Part shown: in pieces, positions 8,522-17,111 of the stretch
Position numbering within the stretch: the first letter of the stretch is position 1
How the letters are laid out: the number at the start of each line of letters is the position of its first letter
DNA from: an uncultured Lachnospira sp.
Lineage (GTDB): Bacteria; Bacillota; Clostridia; Lachnospirales; Lachnospiraceae
Reading direction: 5' to 3'
Assembly: GCA_910587485.1 (NCBI GenBank)
Contig: CAJUKN010000001.1
Span: 214,232 to 278,231, forward strand
DNA: 64,000 nucleotides
Position numbers and translations under genes: made by a program
The notes under the pieces: generated by a model
The model's database searches: none
The model's input: only the letters and a program-made list of their open reading frames with translations
What the model was told of the DNA's origin: nothing

Positions 8522-9154
8522 TTATTTCTTAAAATTTTTTTCTTTGAGTTCAATATACTTTATAATTAATTCAATACTTCCATCAATACCTAATTCACCA
8601 CTATCAATACATAAATCGTATCCTTTTGCTTCACCCCATTTTTTACTAGAGTAATAATTATAATAACTTGCTCTTCTCTTGTCTGTTTTTTGAATTAAAT
8701 CAGCCGCTTTTGAATCGCTTAATTCATAAAGCTTCTTTATACGCTCAATTCTTCTATCCAAACTAGCTTTAATCCAAACACTAACTGCAAAAGGATTATC
8801 CTCTAAGGCATAATCGGCACATCTTCCAACAATAATACATGATTCTTGTTCTGCAAGTCTTTTAATTGTATCAAACTGTGCTAAAAAAACTTTATGATTG
8901 ATTGGCATATCTACATATGAATTGGAATACCCCAATGAATATGTATCCATCACTAAAGAGTAAAGAAAACTATTTGTAGGCTTTTCATCTTGTGAAGCAA
9001 ATAATTCTTCACATAAACCGCTCTGTTTAGCGGCTAATTCCAATAATTCTTTATCATAGCATTTAATGCCAAGTTTTTTAGCTAATTTGCTGCCAATTTC
9101 ATGACCACCGCTGCCAAATTCTCGACCAATTGTTATAACAGTTCTACTATCCAT
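8522..9154 (-). CDS. Cytidylate kinase-like family protein
   Basis: 210 aa with a P-loop (GREFGSGGHEIGS, residues about 10-22), the KCYDKELLELAAKQSG segment, VGRCADY and a basic lid helix with RRIERIKKLYEL. This matches the cytidylate-kinase-like family common in Clostridia (distinct from Cmk itself), whose substrate is not settled. The ATG at 9154 is preceded by GGAGG at eight bases; an in-frame GTG at 9163 overlaps that GGAGG and is not credible. It lies upstream of the L,D-transpeptidase-like gene on the same strand, with an unrelated function as far as can be seen. Confidence 0.85.
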   Translation of the reverse strand: MDSRTVITIGREFGSGGHEIGSKLAKKLGIKCYDKELLELAAKQSGLCEELFASQDEKPTNSFLYSLVMDTYSLGYSNSYVDMPINHKVFLAQFDTIKRLAEQESCIIVGRCADYALEDNPFAVSVWIKASLDRRIERIKKLYELSDSKAADLIQKTDKRRASYYNYYSSKKWGEAKGYDLCIDSGELGIDGSIELIIKYIELKEKNFKK

Positions 9155-9280
9155 AGTGTTCACCTCCTGAAGTTCATAATAGTATACTAAATTTATTATA
9201 TAATATAATATGAAAAAAATCCATAAAAAAACAAATAAAAATTTGATTACAAATAAAAGCTGTTTACAAGTAAGATTTTA

Positions 9281-10210
9281 TTATTGTTTAAGCACAGACA
9301 AAAGCTGTTCAAAATATTCTGGAAGTTTTGCTTCAAACTCCATATATTTGCCGGTTCTTGGGTGAATAAATCCCAATACCCTTGCATGAAGCGTTTGCCC
9401 TTCTAAGTGAAATGCAGATTTTGAACTGCCATAAACATCATCTCCAAGAAGCGGATGTCCTATACTGTGCATATGAACTCTTATCTGATGGGTTCTGCCT
9501 GTTTCAAGCTGACATTCAATATAGGCATACTTACCAAAATTTTCTAAAACATGATAATGTGTAACAGCTCTTTTTCCATTCTTATGGTCAATAGCCATTT
9601 TTTTTCGGTCTAAAGTATTTCGCCCAATAGGTGCATTGACTGTTCCATCTGTAACTTTAAAAGAATTATAGACAATCGCATTATATTTCCTTACAATGGA
9701 ATGAACTTCAAGCTGTTTTGACAATCCATTATGCGAAAAATCATTTTTACAGGCAACAAGTACTCCTGTTGTATTCATATCAATTCGATGTACGATTCCC
9801 GGTCGCATAACACCATTAATTCCACTTAAATTTTCTTTACAATGATATAATAAAGCGTTGACCAATGTTCCTGAATAATGTCCTGCTGCCGGATGCACCA
9901 CCATTCCCTTTGGTTTATCTACAACAATAATATCACTATCTTCATAAATAATATCTAATGGGATATTTTCTGGCAAAATTTCCGGTTCAACTAAATCAGG
10001 CAGTGAAATTTTTAATAAATCGCCATCTTGAACTTTATAATTGCTTTTTATTATTTTTTCATTAACAAGAATACCATTATCTTTAATCACTTTCTGTAAA
10101 AAAGAACGTGAACAATCATTTAAAACTTCTGACAAATATTTGTCAATTCGCATTCCTTGGTATTCTTTTGTAACATACTTTACAATAATTTTTTCTTTAT
10201 GTTCATTCAT
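9281..10210 (-). CDS. rluD: Pseudouridine synthase, RluD family
   Basis: This enzyme isomerises uridines in 23S rRNA (RluA/RluD family). 309 aa: an N-terminal S4 RNA-binding domain (about 10-75) and a catalytic domain with HRIDMNTTG holding the catalytic Asp, followed by RKYNAIV and the ETGRTHQIRVHMHSIGHPLLGD signature. The ATG at 10210 overlaps the lspA stop (ATGAATGA) and lies 10 bases after GGTGGT; an ATG at 10228 is also in frame but has no ribosome binding site. The overlap shows translational coupling to lspA, as in many Firmicutes (lspA-rluD). Confidence 0.93.
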   Translation of the reverse strand: MNEHKEKIIVKYVTKEYQGMRIDKYLSEVLNDCSRSFLQKVIKDNGILVNEKIIKSNYKVQDGDLLKISLPDLVEPEILPENIPLDIIYEDSDIIVVDKPKGMVVHPAAGHYSGTLVNALLYHCKENLSGINGVMRPGIVHRIDMNTTGVLVACKNDFSHNGLSKQLEVHSIVRKYNAIVYNSFKVTDGTVNAPIGRNTLDRKKMAIDHKNGKRAVTHYHVLENFGKYAYIECQLETGRTHQIRVHMHSIGHPLLGDDVYGSSKSAFHLEGQTLHARVLGFIHPRTGKYMEFEAKLPEYFEQLLSVLKQ

Positions 10211-10730
10211 ATGTTTTTGTACCACCATCTTTTTGAGGTTTTATTATAGATGTCAACTCTTCATCTTTATATACAAAAAATATAAGAATAGCAAATAGAC
10301 CTATTCCAACAGTAATATAGATATCCGCTACATTAAAGACTGGAAAGTTAATAACTTTAAAATAAATAAAATCTCTTACATATCCAAGAAATACCCTGTC
10401 TATAAAATTGCCAACCGCTCCTGCTCCTAGTAAAATAGCATTGAGTAATAATGGAATATTTCTTTTTGTAAATGGAAGTTTACATATAAAAAATACAATA
10501 AATAAAAAAACAATTGCTGTAGTAAGAATAAAAAACACTCTGGCTCCACCAAACAATCCCCATGCAGTTCCTGTATTTTCAAGGTAATAAAACTCTAATA
10601 CATCATTCCATATCGGGATACTCAAGTTACCTTTTAGTGCATTTGTAGCAAGAATCTTACTAATTTGGTCTAAAGAGGCAAGCACAAAAACACTTATGGC
10701 AAATATGATTATATTATAATACTTTTTCAT
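10203..10730 (-). CDS. lspA: Lipoprotein signal peptidase II
   Basis: This is the membrane aspartyl peptidase that removes signal peptides from prolipoproteins. 175 aa with four hydrophobic helices. The two catalytic aspartates are visible in VGNFIDRVFLGYVRDF and FNVADIYITVG. The N-terminal DQISK and ENTGTAWGLF motifs also match. Its ATG overlaps the aroB stop by ATGA and its stop overlaps the rluD start, so the three genes form a tightly coupled operon. Confidence 0.96.
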   Translation of the reverse strand: MKKYYNIIIFAISVFVLASLDQISKILATNALKGNLSIPIWNDVLEFYYLENTGTAWGLFGGARVFFILTTAIVFLFIVFFICKLPFTKRNIPLLLNAILLGAGAVGNFIDRVFLGYVRDFIYFKVINFPVFNVADIYITVGIGLFAILIFFVYKDEELTSIIKPQKDGGTKTYE

Positions 10731-11815
10731 TGTATAATACCATCCAACGCTTTCATCATCTCATCATCTGTAATAGTCCTATCAATATAAGCTTCTCCAC
10801 ATTTTTTTAACAATATAAATTTTATTTGTCCCGAATCCATCTTTTTATCATTTTTTGAAACATGGATAACTTCTTCTTTTGAAATACCACTTACCGTTAA
10901 TAAAAAATCATAAGACTTAAACGTATCTATTATTTTTTTATATTCTAAAGCACTGATAAATCCTTTTGAAACACATATATTCAATGCAGCTATCATGCCC
11001 AAAACAACACATTCTCCATGATAGAGTGAAAAATTCATCAATTTTTCAATAGCATGTCCTAATGTATGTCCAAAATTCAATAATGCTCGTTCGCCTTTTT
11101 CCGTAGGGTCATTTTCAACCACCATTCGTTTAATATCACAGCTTTTAGCAATCATTTCTTCTAAAGCATGATTGTCTAAAGCATTTATTTTTGCCGAATT
11201 ATTATCAAGCCATTGAAAATAATCCATATCTTTAATAAGTCCATGTTTTAGTATTTCACCAAAACCTGAATTAAATAACCGTTTATTTAATGTTTTTAGT
11301 ACAGAAGTATTCATATAAACCAATTTAGGCTGATGAAATGCGCCAACCATATTTTTATATGCCCTAAAATCAACACCAGTCTTTCCACCAATACTAGAAT
11401 CAACCTGTGCAAGAAGTGATGTAGGAATTTGAATAAAATCAATCCCTCGAAGATAACTTGCAGCAGTAAAACCCGTTAAATCACCTACAACACCACCGCC
11501 TAATGCAACAAGAATATCCTTTCTATCAAATCGATTTTGAATAAGAAATTCATAGACATCTTGAACGGTATCAAGATTTTTATGCTCTTCACCCGCTTTA
11601 AAAGCGTATGACATCACTATATTATCTGTTTTTTCTAACTCAGCCTTGACATCATCACAATAGAGCTTTTCAACATTACTATCTGTAATAATACATAATT
11701 TTCTATTTTTTATACCTAAATTCTGGATACATTCTGATAATTTAGAAAAATCATGTTCAATAACAATATCATATATTGGTTTAGAATCACAATGAACTGT
11801 AATACACTTTGACAT
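10727..11815 (-). CDS. aroB: 3-dehydroquinate synthase
   Basis: This is the second enzyme of the shikimate pathway (DAHP to 3-dehydroquinate; NAD and metal dependent). 362 aa, the usual length. Visible are the NAD-binding GGGVVGDLTGFTAASYLRG, the PTSLLAQVDSSIGGKTGVD segment and the metal ligands in GHTLGHAIE and YHGECV. An earlier ATG exists, but TGGAGGAGCT directly precedes the ATG at 11815. A strong hairpin lies between this gene and sepF upstream, so aroB is either started separately or reached by read-through. Confidence 0.96.
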   Translation of the reverse strand: MSKCITVHCDSKPIYDIVIEHDFSKLSECIQNLGIKNRKLCIITDSNVEKLYCDDVKAELEKTDNIVMSYAFKAGEEHKNLDTVQDVYEFLIQNRFDRKDILVALGGGVVGDLTGFTAASYLRGIDFIQIPTSLLAQVDSSIGGKTGVDFRAYKNMVGAFHQPKLVYMNTSVLKTLNKRLFNSGFGEILKHGLIKDMDYFQWLDNNSAKINALDNHALEEMIAKSCDIKRMVVENDPTEKGERALLNFGHTLGHAIEKLMNFSLYHGECVVLGMIAALNICVSKGFISALEYKKIIDTFKSYDFLLTVSGISKEEVIHVSKNDKKMDSGQIKFILLKKCGEAYIDRTITDDEMMKALDGIIQ

Positions 11816-11840
11816 AGCTCCTCCATTCTGAAAAGTTAAA

Positions 11841-11870
11841 ACCACTTAATGCATCGTTGCATCAAGTGGT
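11841..11870 (-). terminator. Terminator or attenuator between sepF and aroB
   Basis: ACCACTT pairs with AAGTGGT and ATGCA with TGCAT around a 4-base loop, with one mismatch in the 13-position stem. On the minus strand a T-rich tract follows, so it should end the sepF transcript 25 bases after the stop codon. Confidence 0.75.
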
Positions 11871-11895
11871 CATCATACAACTTGTATTTTTAATC

Positions 11896-12423
11896 CTACT
11901 TACTAAATGACGATAAATCAATCCCACCTGTAACCAATTCTGGAATATCACCTGATATATCTACATTAGGCGGCGTTACAAGAAAGATATGATTTGTAAT
12001 TTTTTGAAGATTTCCTCTCATAGCATAACATGAACCAGAAGAGTAATCAATAATTCTTTGTGCTGTATCAACAACAAGCCCCTCAAGATTAAGTACAACT
12101 GCTTTACCAGTCAATAAAGTATCTGTTATGTCACTGGCATCCTCCATAGATTCTGGTCTAATAACAACAACTTCAAGTCCTCTTGGGCTTGAAGTCCTTA
12201 TAGGAACGACCTTTTTTGTAGGAGTCTTTCCCCCTTTTGGGTCGTCCTCATCATACTCATCGTCTGTGCTTTTGCCTTTTTTAGTGCCTGAAAATAACTT
12301 TTTCTTTGGTTGTCTGTCATCTTCATCGTCATAATCATCGTATTCTTCGTCATCATAATCCTCATCGTCATAGTCATCATTAGACATTTTGAATACGTTA
12401 ATAACTCCGTCAAAAAATCCCAT
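11896..12423 (-). CDS. sepF: SepF, FtsZ-ring membrane anchor
   Basis: 175 aa. An N-terminal amphipathic start (MGFFDGVINVFKM) is followed by an extremely acidic Asp/Glu/Tyr-rich stretch (about 14-36), a basic Lys/Gly linker and the conserved C-terminal domain (about 78-175, with VVIRPESMEDA, VLNLEGL and DTAQRIIDY). SepF bends and anchors FtsZ filaments during septation. The acidic run is longer than usual. The gene follows yggS by 15 bases in the classical yggS-sepF arrangement. AGGAGA precedes the ATG. Confidence 0.94.
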   Translation of the reverse strand: MGFFDGVINVFKMSNDDYDDEDYDDEEYDDYDDEDDRQPKKKLFSGTKKGKSTDDEYDEDDPKGGKTPTKKVVPIRTSSPRGLEVVVIRPESMEDASDITDTLLTGKAVVLNLEGLVVDTAQRIIDYSSGSCYAMRGNLQKITNHIFLVTPPNVDISGDIPELVTGGIDLSSFSK

Positions 12424-12438
12424 TTTAAAATCTCCTAC

Positions 12439-13137
12439 TTATTTGTTATAATCGCGTGCACCAAATATGGCAGTACCTACGCGTACCATAGTTGCGCCTT
12501 CTTCAACAGCAACTATATAATCATTTGTCATTCCCATTGAAAGCACATCCATAGTGCTATTATCAATGTTTTTATCTTTTATGTCAATACACAATTGAGT
12601 TAATTTTTTAAAAAGTACTCGGTTGTCCTCCGGATTTTCTACAAAAGGAGCGCTTGTCATAAGCCCTCGAATGCATATAGATGGCAGTTTAGACAAATCT
12701 TGTATAAAGTGTTCAACCTCTTGTTCAGTAACGCCAAATTTGCTGTCTTCAAGTCCTACATTGACTTCTACTAATATATTGGCAACGACATTCTTTTTAA
12801 CAGCTTCTTTGCTAATCTCCTCTGCAAGCCGAAATGAGTCCACCGAATGAATCATTGCAACTTTATCAATAATATATTTTACCTTATTTCTCTGTAAATG
12901 TCCAATCATATGCCATTTTATATCTTTTGGCATACATTCTATTTTCTCTGTTAATTCCTGTACATAATTTTCACCAAATTCTCGGATATTACAGCGATAT
13001 ACCTGTTCTAACAGTTCAACAGGTTTTGTTTTACTAACTGCAATTAATGTAACCTCTTTTGGATTGCGTCCCACTCGTTTACATGCATCTTCAATATTTT
13101 TTATTACAATGTTTAGATTTTCTTCTATACCTGCCAT
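12439..13137 (-). CDS. yggS: PLP homeostasis protein, YggS/YlmE family
   Basis: A single-domain PLP-binding protein of 232 aa with an alanine-racemase-like barrel. The PLP lysine lies in IAVSKTKPVE and the phosphate-binding part near the C-terminus in SMGMTNDYIVAVEEGATMVRVGTAIFG. It balances vitamin B6 pools and has no known enzymatic activity. It lies between the HlyD-like gene (16 bases) and sepF (15 bases), so the three are one operon. GGAGG precedes the ATG. Confidence 0.95.
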   Translation of the reverse strand: MAGIEENLNIVIKNIEDACKRVGRNPKEVTLIAVSKTKPVELLEQVYRCNIREFGENYVQELTEKIECMPKDIKWHMIGHLQRNKVKYIIDKVAMIHSVDSFRLAEEISKEAVKKNVVANILVEVNVGLEDSKFGVTEQEVEHFIQDLSKLPSICIRGLMTSAPFVENPEDNRVLFKKLTQLCIDIKDKNIDNSTMDVLSMGMTNDYIVAVEEGATMVRVGTAIFGARDYNK

Positions 13138-13153
13138 TTTTATCCTCCATCAT

Positions 13154-14644
13154 TTAATATATCATCTGATTTGCACTATATTTATGGGCATCTAATACAA
13201 TTCGGTCATACACTGCAACACCATGTGAACCGCCCTTTTTTGATATAATATACTCATTATTTCTATCAATTATATCAACAAGCTTAAATACGGTATATCC
13301 AGAATTAATACAATATACTCCTTTTAATTTTTCAGTAGGACCAACGATATAGCGTTCTTGTGAATCAACTTTGACAATATTACTTCCAGCAGTAAAATTG
13401 TCTTTGCTGACATAACATAAAGTATCGGTTAATTTATAAATATCGGCAGCAACAAACTGAGAGTTTAATGTTCCATTTTCATAAGTTTCACATATAAATC
13501 CATAAGTATTACTATTACCGCCTGTAGTCATAAAACTTTTAGGGATAATAAAAAACTCACCATCTGTCACAGCAGATGTCGGTATTTTAAGACCACTGTC
13601 TGTAGAAGATAGCAACTCAAAATCTATAAATCGTTCTGTTGCATATCGAATCATATATTTATTCAGTGATAATTTACCATAATATGTATCATCTATATTT
13701 AGTAAGGAAAAATCACATACTGCACGAATATTATCTTTTTTTATATTGATAGAAACTGATTTTTTATTAGTAAGGTCATTTTTATCAATTTCATCTTGCG
13801 TCAATAAAAAAACAATATCCCACTTTTCGTCCGTTATTAGTTTATATGCTGGATTATCGGACACAATAATATTTTCCGCTTTTAAATTTTGTTTTTTATA
13901 ATTATTTTTATCAAACATAGCAGCAGTAATTGTTTCTGGGGTAACGGTCTCAAAACCATCAATAGAATATACGATAATACCACTCGATTTGGCAGTAATT
14001 GTCTGAAATAAATTTTCACTCCCTGTATTGGTAACAATACTGTCAAGATTATTAATAATACTTTCATTCATAGCTTGTAAAATAGTTGAATTTAAGTCTG
14101 CCTTTAAATCATACAACGCATTGAAATTACTTCCATCATAATTGGTTCTAAAATTATTGAGCATGGATTTAATAGAATGAAGGTTCTCCTTTGTCAATGA
14201 ATTTTCATCACTTTTTGTATATTGTGATAGTATTTCAGCAACTCTTCCAGTTTCATCTACAGTATAAATTGTATCTTCAACCTTTATGCGATTCCCTTCT
14301 TTTTGATAATAATTTATATTTCCAGAATAAGACGAATTGAATACTTCTTCACTTCTAAGAGCAATTCCTGTAAATCGGGTATTACTGGTAAGTGAACCAT
14401 TATCAACTTCATATGTTTTTACTTTTGCTTTTGATGAATACATTACAATAAAACTGATAACATAAAAAATAACAACAGCAAATATAGGAACAATTCCTTT
14501 GGGTTTGCGTTTATATTTAATAATTTTATTATTTTTTTTGGCAGATTTAGACAGTTTTTTATTATTTTTCCTCGTATTTCTTTTTTTTTCAGAATGATTT
14601 TTTGCAGGAACACTTCTTCTGCCTTTTCGCTTTGCTTCAGCCAT
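13154..14644 (-). CDS. HlyD-like membrane protein of the sepF cluster
   Basis: 496 aa. A strongly basic N-terminus (about 1-50, rich in Lys/Arg) precedes one transmembrane helix (about 51-71). The extracellular part contains a lipoyl-like/HlyD element (YSGNINYYQKEGNRIKVEDTIYTV) split by a helical hairpin region, and ends with a second barrel-like region. Clostridia commonly encode such HlyD-family proteins beside yggS and sepF, which suggests a role at the septum and not in export, since no partner ABC transporter or outer membrane exists. That role is inference. Confidence 0.75.
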   Translation of the reverse strand: MAEAKRKGRRSVPAKNHSEKKRNTRKNNKKLSKSAKKNNKIIKYKRKPKGIVPIFAVVIFYVISFIVMYSSKAKVKTYEVDNGSLTSNTRFTGIALRSEEVFNSSYSGNINYYQKEGNRIKVEDTIYTVDETGRVAEILSQYTKSDENSLTKENLHSIKSMLNNFRTNYDGSNFNALYDLKADLNSTILQAMNESIINNLDSIVTNTGSENLFQTITAKSSGIIVYSIDGFETVTPETITAAMFDKNNYKKQNLKAENIIVSDNPAYKLITDEKWDIVFLLTQDEIDKNDLTNKKSVSINIKKDNIRAVCDFSLLNIDDTYYGKLSLNKYMIRYATERFIDFELLSSTDSGLKIPTSAVTDGEFFIIPKSFMTTGGNSNTYGFICETYENGTLNSQFVAADIYKLTDTLCYVSKDNFTAGSNIVKVDSQERYIVGPTEKLKGVYCINSGYTVFKLVDIIDRNNEYIISKKGGSHGVAVYDRIVLDAHKYSANQMIY

Positions 14645-14782
14645 ATTTCTTCCTTTTTTTCCTAAACAATATCTCTGAATAAAATTATATTTTTCATGCC
14701 ATAATATAAACGATAGTTAAAAATGTTGCATTTATCATAAAAATTTTTGCCCGTTGAAAATAAAAAACAGGGAGGCGATAAT

Positions 14783-14992
14783 ATGAACTCAAAATGGATT
14801 GATTACACAACATTAACGCTCATAATTATTGGTGCTATAAACTGGGGATTAATAGGATTTTTTAACTTTAATCTTGTAGCCGTACTATTTGGACAGTTTA
14901 CATGGCTTACTCGTATTGTATATGCACTCGTTGGATTAAGTGGTTTATATCAAATAAGTGTATATGGACGTATAAGAGATTTTAGCAATTAA
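14783..14992 (+). CDS. DUF378 small membrane protein
   Basis: 69 aa with two hydrophobic helices (about 7-27 and 38-58) joined by a short loop. The pattern GAINWGLIGFFNFNLVAVLFG followed by RIVYALVGLSGLY is characteristic of the DUF378 (YuzA-like) family, function unknown. GGGAGG lies eight bases before this ATG; a longer in-frame start upstream lacks a ribosome binding site. It stands alone between divergent and convergent neighbours. Confidence 0.85.
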   Translation: MNSKWIDYTTLTLIIIGAINWGLIGFFNFNLVAVLFGQFTWLTRIVYALVGLSGLYQISVYGRIRDFSN

Positions 14993-15050
14993 ATCATTTT
15001 AATGGAACAACAAATAATTTTTATCTGCAAGCTTATAAAACAAACTTGCA

Positions 15051-15088
15051 AGCGAACAAGGGTATTTTATATACTTGTTCGCTTTTTT
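15051..15088. terminator. Terminator after the DUF378 gene
   Basis: GCGAACAAG (15052-15060) pairs with CTTGTTCGC (15074-15082), followed by six T residues. It lies between the plus-strand DUF378 gene and the end of mgsA and probably serves the former. Confidence 0.85.
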
Positions 15089-15124
15089 ATTTTATAGAAA
15101 AGCTCAATCCATCAGCAACCTTTT

Positions 15125-15520
15125 TTATTGGTAAATCTCACGCCACTCCATATCGCCACGCTCCAATGATTTTACAAGTAATTCCGCCGTTGCAAGATTG
15201 GTTGCTAATGGAATATTATACATATCACATAAATTGCACACATTATCCGAACTTGGTTCATGGTCATTTAAATCGACCGCTTCTCTTAAAAAAATGACTA
15301 AATCCACTCGATTTTGTTCAATTTCAGCACATAGTTGGCGCTCACCACCTAAATGTCCTGCCAAAAATTTATGAACAGTTAAATTCGTAACTTCTTCTAT
15401 TAACTGTCCTGTCGTTCCAGTAGCAAATAATTGATTTTTATTTAGAATACCTTTATATGCTATACAAAAATTTTGCATTAATTTTTTTTTGGTATCATGC
15501 GCAATTAAACCTATATTCAT
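15125..15520 (-). CDS. mgsA: Methylglyoxal synthase family, with altered catalytic positions
   Basis: 131 aa, close to the short clostridial form. The family converts dihydroxyacetone phosphate to methylglyoxal. Conserved parts are AHDTKK, ATGTTGQLI, GHLGG and NIPLATNLATAELL. By alignment to the well-studied E. coli enzyme, the catalytic Asp of GGDQQ is Glu here (GGERQ, codon GAG), the Asp of the HDPD segment is Ser (HEPSSD), and WDP is REA; the His is kept. Activity is therefore uncertain. It is the last gene of the min/rod block, 11 bases after rodA. Confidence 0.85.
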   Translation of the reverse strand: MNIGLIAHDTKKKLMQNFCIAYKGILNKNQLFATGTTGQLIEEVTNLTVHKFLAGHLGGERQLCAEIEQNRVDLVIFLREAVDLNDHEPSSDNVCNLCDMYNIPLATNLATAELLVKSLERGDMEWREIYQ

Positions 15521-15531
15521 AAAATTTTCAC

Positions 15532-16677
15532 CTATCCCCTAAAATCCTTTGCAAAAATATCATCATCTTTTTCTGATTTTATCTGTAAATTAATATTCAT
15601 CACTACACCAATTGATATAAATAATACAAGCAATGATGTTAATCCATAACTAAAAAATGGTAATGGCAGTCCTGTATTTGGAAGCAGCCTTGTCACTACG
15701 CCAATATTGATAAATGATTGAACGCCAATATATACTGCCACCCCACAACATATGAGACGCCCCGCAAAATCTTTTGTGCGTATTGCTATAATTATACACT
15801 CTATAACAATCCAAAACAATAACAAAATTGCTGACATACAACCGATAAAGCCTAATTCCTCTCCAATAATAGTAAATATAAAATCGGTTTGTGCTTCTGG
15901 AATATAATTTGCATTTTTCAGTGAAGCAGGGTCATCTGTATCAAGACCTTTCCCCTTCAATCGTCCAGAACCAATAGCCGTTTCAGACATTTTTTGCTGA
16001 TAGATACCATCATCATTTTCATCTGGATATAAAAAGTCCATAATTCGTTCTCGTTGATATTCTTGTAGGAAAAATACTTTATTGTCAGGATTGCTGATAT
16101 AGATAAATCCACCAACTAAAATTGGAACAACAATAACACAGACAAGACCAATAATTTTATAGCTTAATCCAGCACAAAAGACAACAAAAAATAGTATAAT
16201 AAAAGTCATAATTGTTGTTGAAAGGTCTGGCTCTATAACAACGAGTACAAGCGGAATTGCCAATACAACAGCAAGAATACACAAAAACTTCCAATCGTTA
16301 ATTTTATCTTTATACATGGAGAGAATTTTTGCTGTGACAAGAATCATCAATATTTTTGATAATTCCGATGGCTGAATTTGAAATACTTTTAAATTAATCC
16401 ATCTTTTTGCACCATGACTTCCCTTGCCTATCAGTGGAACTGCTACCAAAAGCAGTATATTCATAATATAAATTATCCAGTAGTATTTTAATATCCATGT
16501 GTAATCAATAAATGATAACACCAACATAATTACGACACCAAGCGCTAATCCCAAACATTGTTTTAATGTATAACTAGAATCAGCACTGTTTATAACTACA
16601 ATTCCATATAGTGATGCCACAATGACTAAGATTGCCAATCTGAAATTATATGAGCGCAACTTATATTTCTTAAACAT
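15532..16677 (-). CDS. rodA: RodA-type SEDS peptidoglycan glycosyltransferase
   Basis: 381 aa with about ten membrane helices. SEDS signatures are GAKRWINLKVFQIQPSELSK, the VIEPDLSTTIMTF segment with its Asp, and the C-terminal LPNTGLPLPFFSYGLTSL. SEDS proteins polymerise lipid II with a class B PBP. RodA is preferred to FtsW because mreB, mreC, mreD and a PBP2 gene lie just upstream in the same orientation. GGAGA precedes the ATG. It follows minE by 44 bases. Confidence 0.92.
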   Translation of the reverse strand: MFKKYKLRSYNFRLAILVIVASLYGIVVINSADSSYTLKQCLGLALGVVIMLVLSFIDYTWILKYYWIIYIMNILLLVAVPLIGKGSHGAKRWINLKVFQIQPSELSKILMILVTAKILSMYKDKINDWKFLCILAVVLAIPLVLVVIEPDLSTTIMTFIILFFVVFCAGLSYKIIGLVCVIVVPILVGGFIYISNPDNKVFFLQEYQRERIMDFLYPDENDDGIYQQKMSETAIGSGRLKGKGLDTDDPASLKNANYIPEAQTDFIFTIIGEELGFIGCMSAILLLFWIVIECIIIAIRTKDFAGRLICCGVAVYIGVQSFINIGVVTRLLPNTGLPLPFFSYGLTSLLVLFISIGVVMNINLQIKSEKDDDIFAKDFRG

Positions 16678-16721
16678 TCATTTCTCCACATTATAAAAAA
16701 CATCATTTAAATTGGTGTTTT

Positions 16722-16994
16722 TTAATCATTATTTCTTATATCTTTAATTGGAATATTCGCATATAATGCTGGAACCGAGCCATTATCACTGTCGGATTCT
16801 GTCGTCGTAATTTGAATATCCAAACCATCTGCATCAATTACCATGTATTTTGAGATAACCTTAATAATATCATTTTTAATCATTTCCATGACTTCCGGCG
16901 AACAGTTTGCACGGTCTGATACCAATAAAAGCTTAAGTCTGTCTTTGGCAACATCACTAGAGCCTTTTTTCTTAAATAAATCTAACAAGCTCAT
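16722..16994 (-). CDS. minE: MinE, topological regulator of MinCD
   Basis: 90 aa, normal length. The N-terminal MinD-stimulating segment (with SDVAKDRLKLLLVSDRANCSP) is followed by the dimerisation domain (MEMIKNDIIKVISKYMVIDADGLDIQI). It stimulates MinD ATPase so that the division inhibitor is cleared from midcell. The start ATG follows GGGGAT. The 60 bases directly upstream form a pseudoknot-like element (see 17001-17062) that probably controls translation. Confidence 0.95.
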   Translation of the reverse strand: MSLLDLFKKKGSSDVAKDRLKLLLVSDRANCSPEVMEMIKNDIIKVISKYMVIDADGLDIQITTTESDSDNGSVPALYANIPIKDIRNND

Positions 16995-17000
16995 CTTATC

Positions 17001-17062
17001 CCCATTTCTGCGCTGTTATATGGCGAAACAAGTTTGTGTATACAGCGCTTACACAAACTTGT
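17001..17062 (-). ncRNA. Pseudoknot-like leader element, copy 1 (minE)
   Basis: On the minus-strand RNA, P1 is a perfect 13-bp stem (17062-17050 with 17040-17028). Its loop carries GCGCTGT (17048-17042), which is complementary to ACAGCGC (17016-17010) just downstream of P1. The two stems interleave, as in an H-type pseudoknot. The Shine-Dalgarno GGGG (17003-17000) follows the P2 3' strand after six bases. The same layout, with covarying P2 and a covarying closing pair of P1, occurs at 51811-51874, which argues for a conserved RNA structure. Confidence 0.7.
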
Positions 17063-17111
17063 ATGTAAAAGGATTTCTGTTAAAACTTTTCTATATTTTG
17101 ATATATGTAAA

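Noticed and set aside
12128..12334. Ser-rich plus-strand open frame opposite sepF
   Set aside because: It is the complement of the repetitive Asp/Glu codons of SepF and has no start signal.
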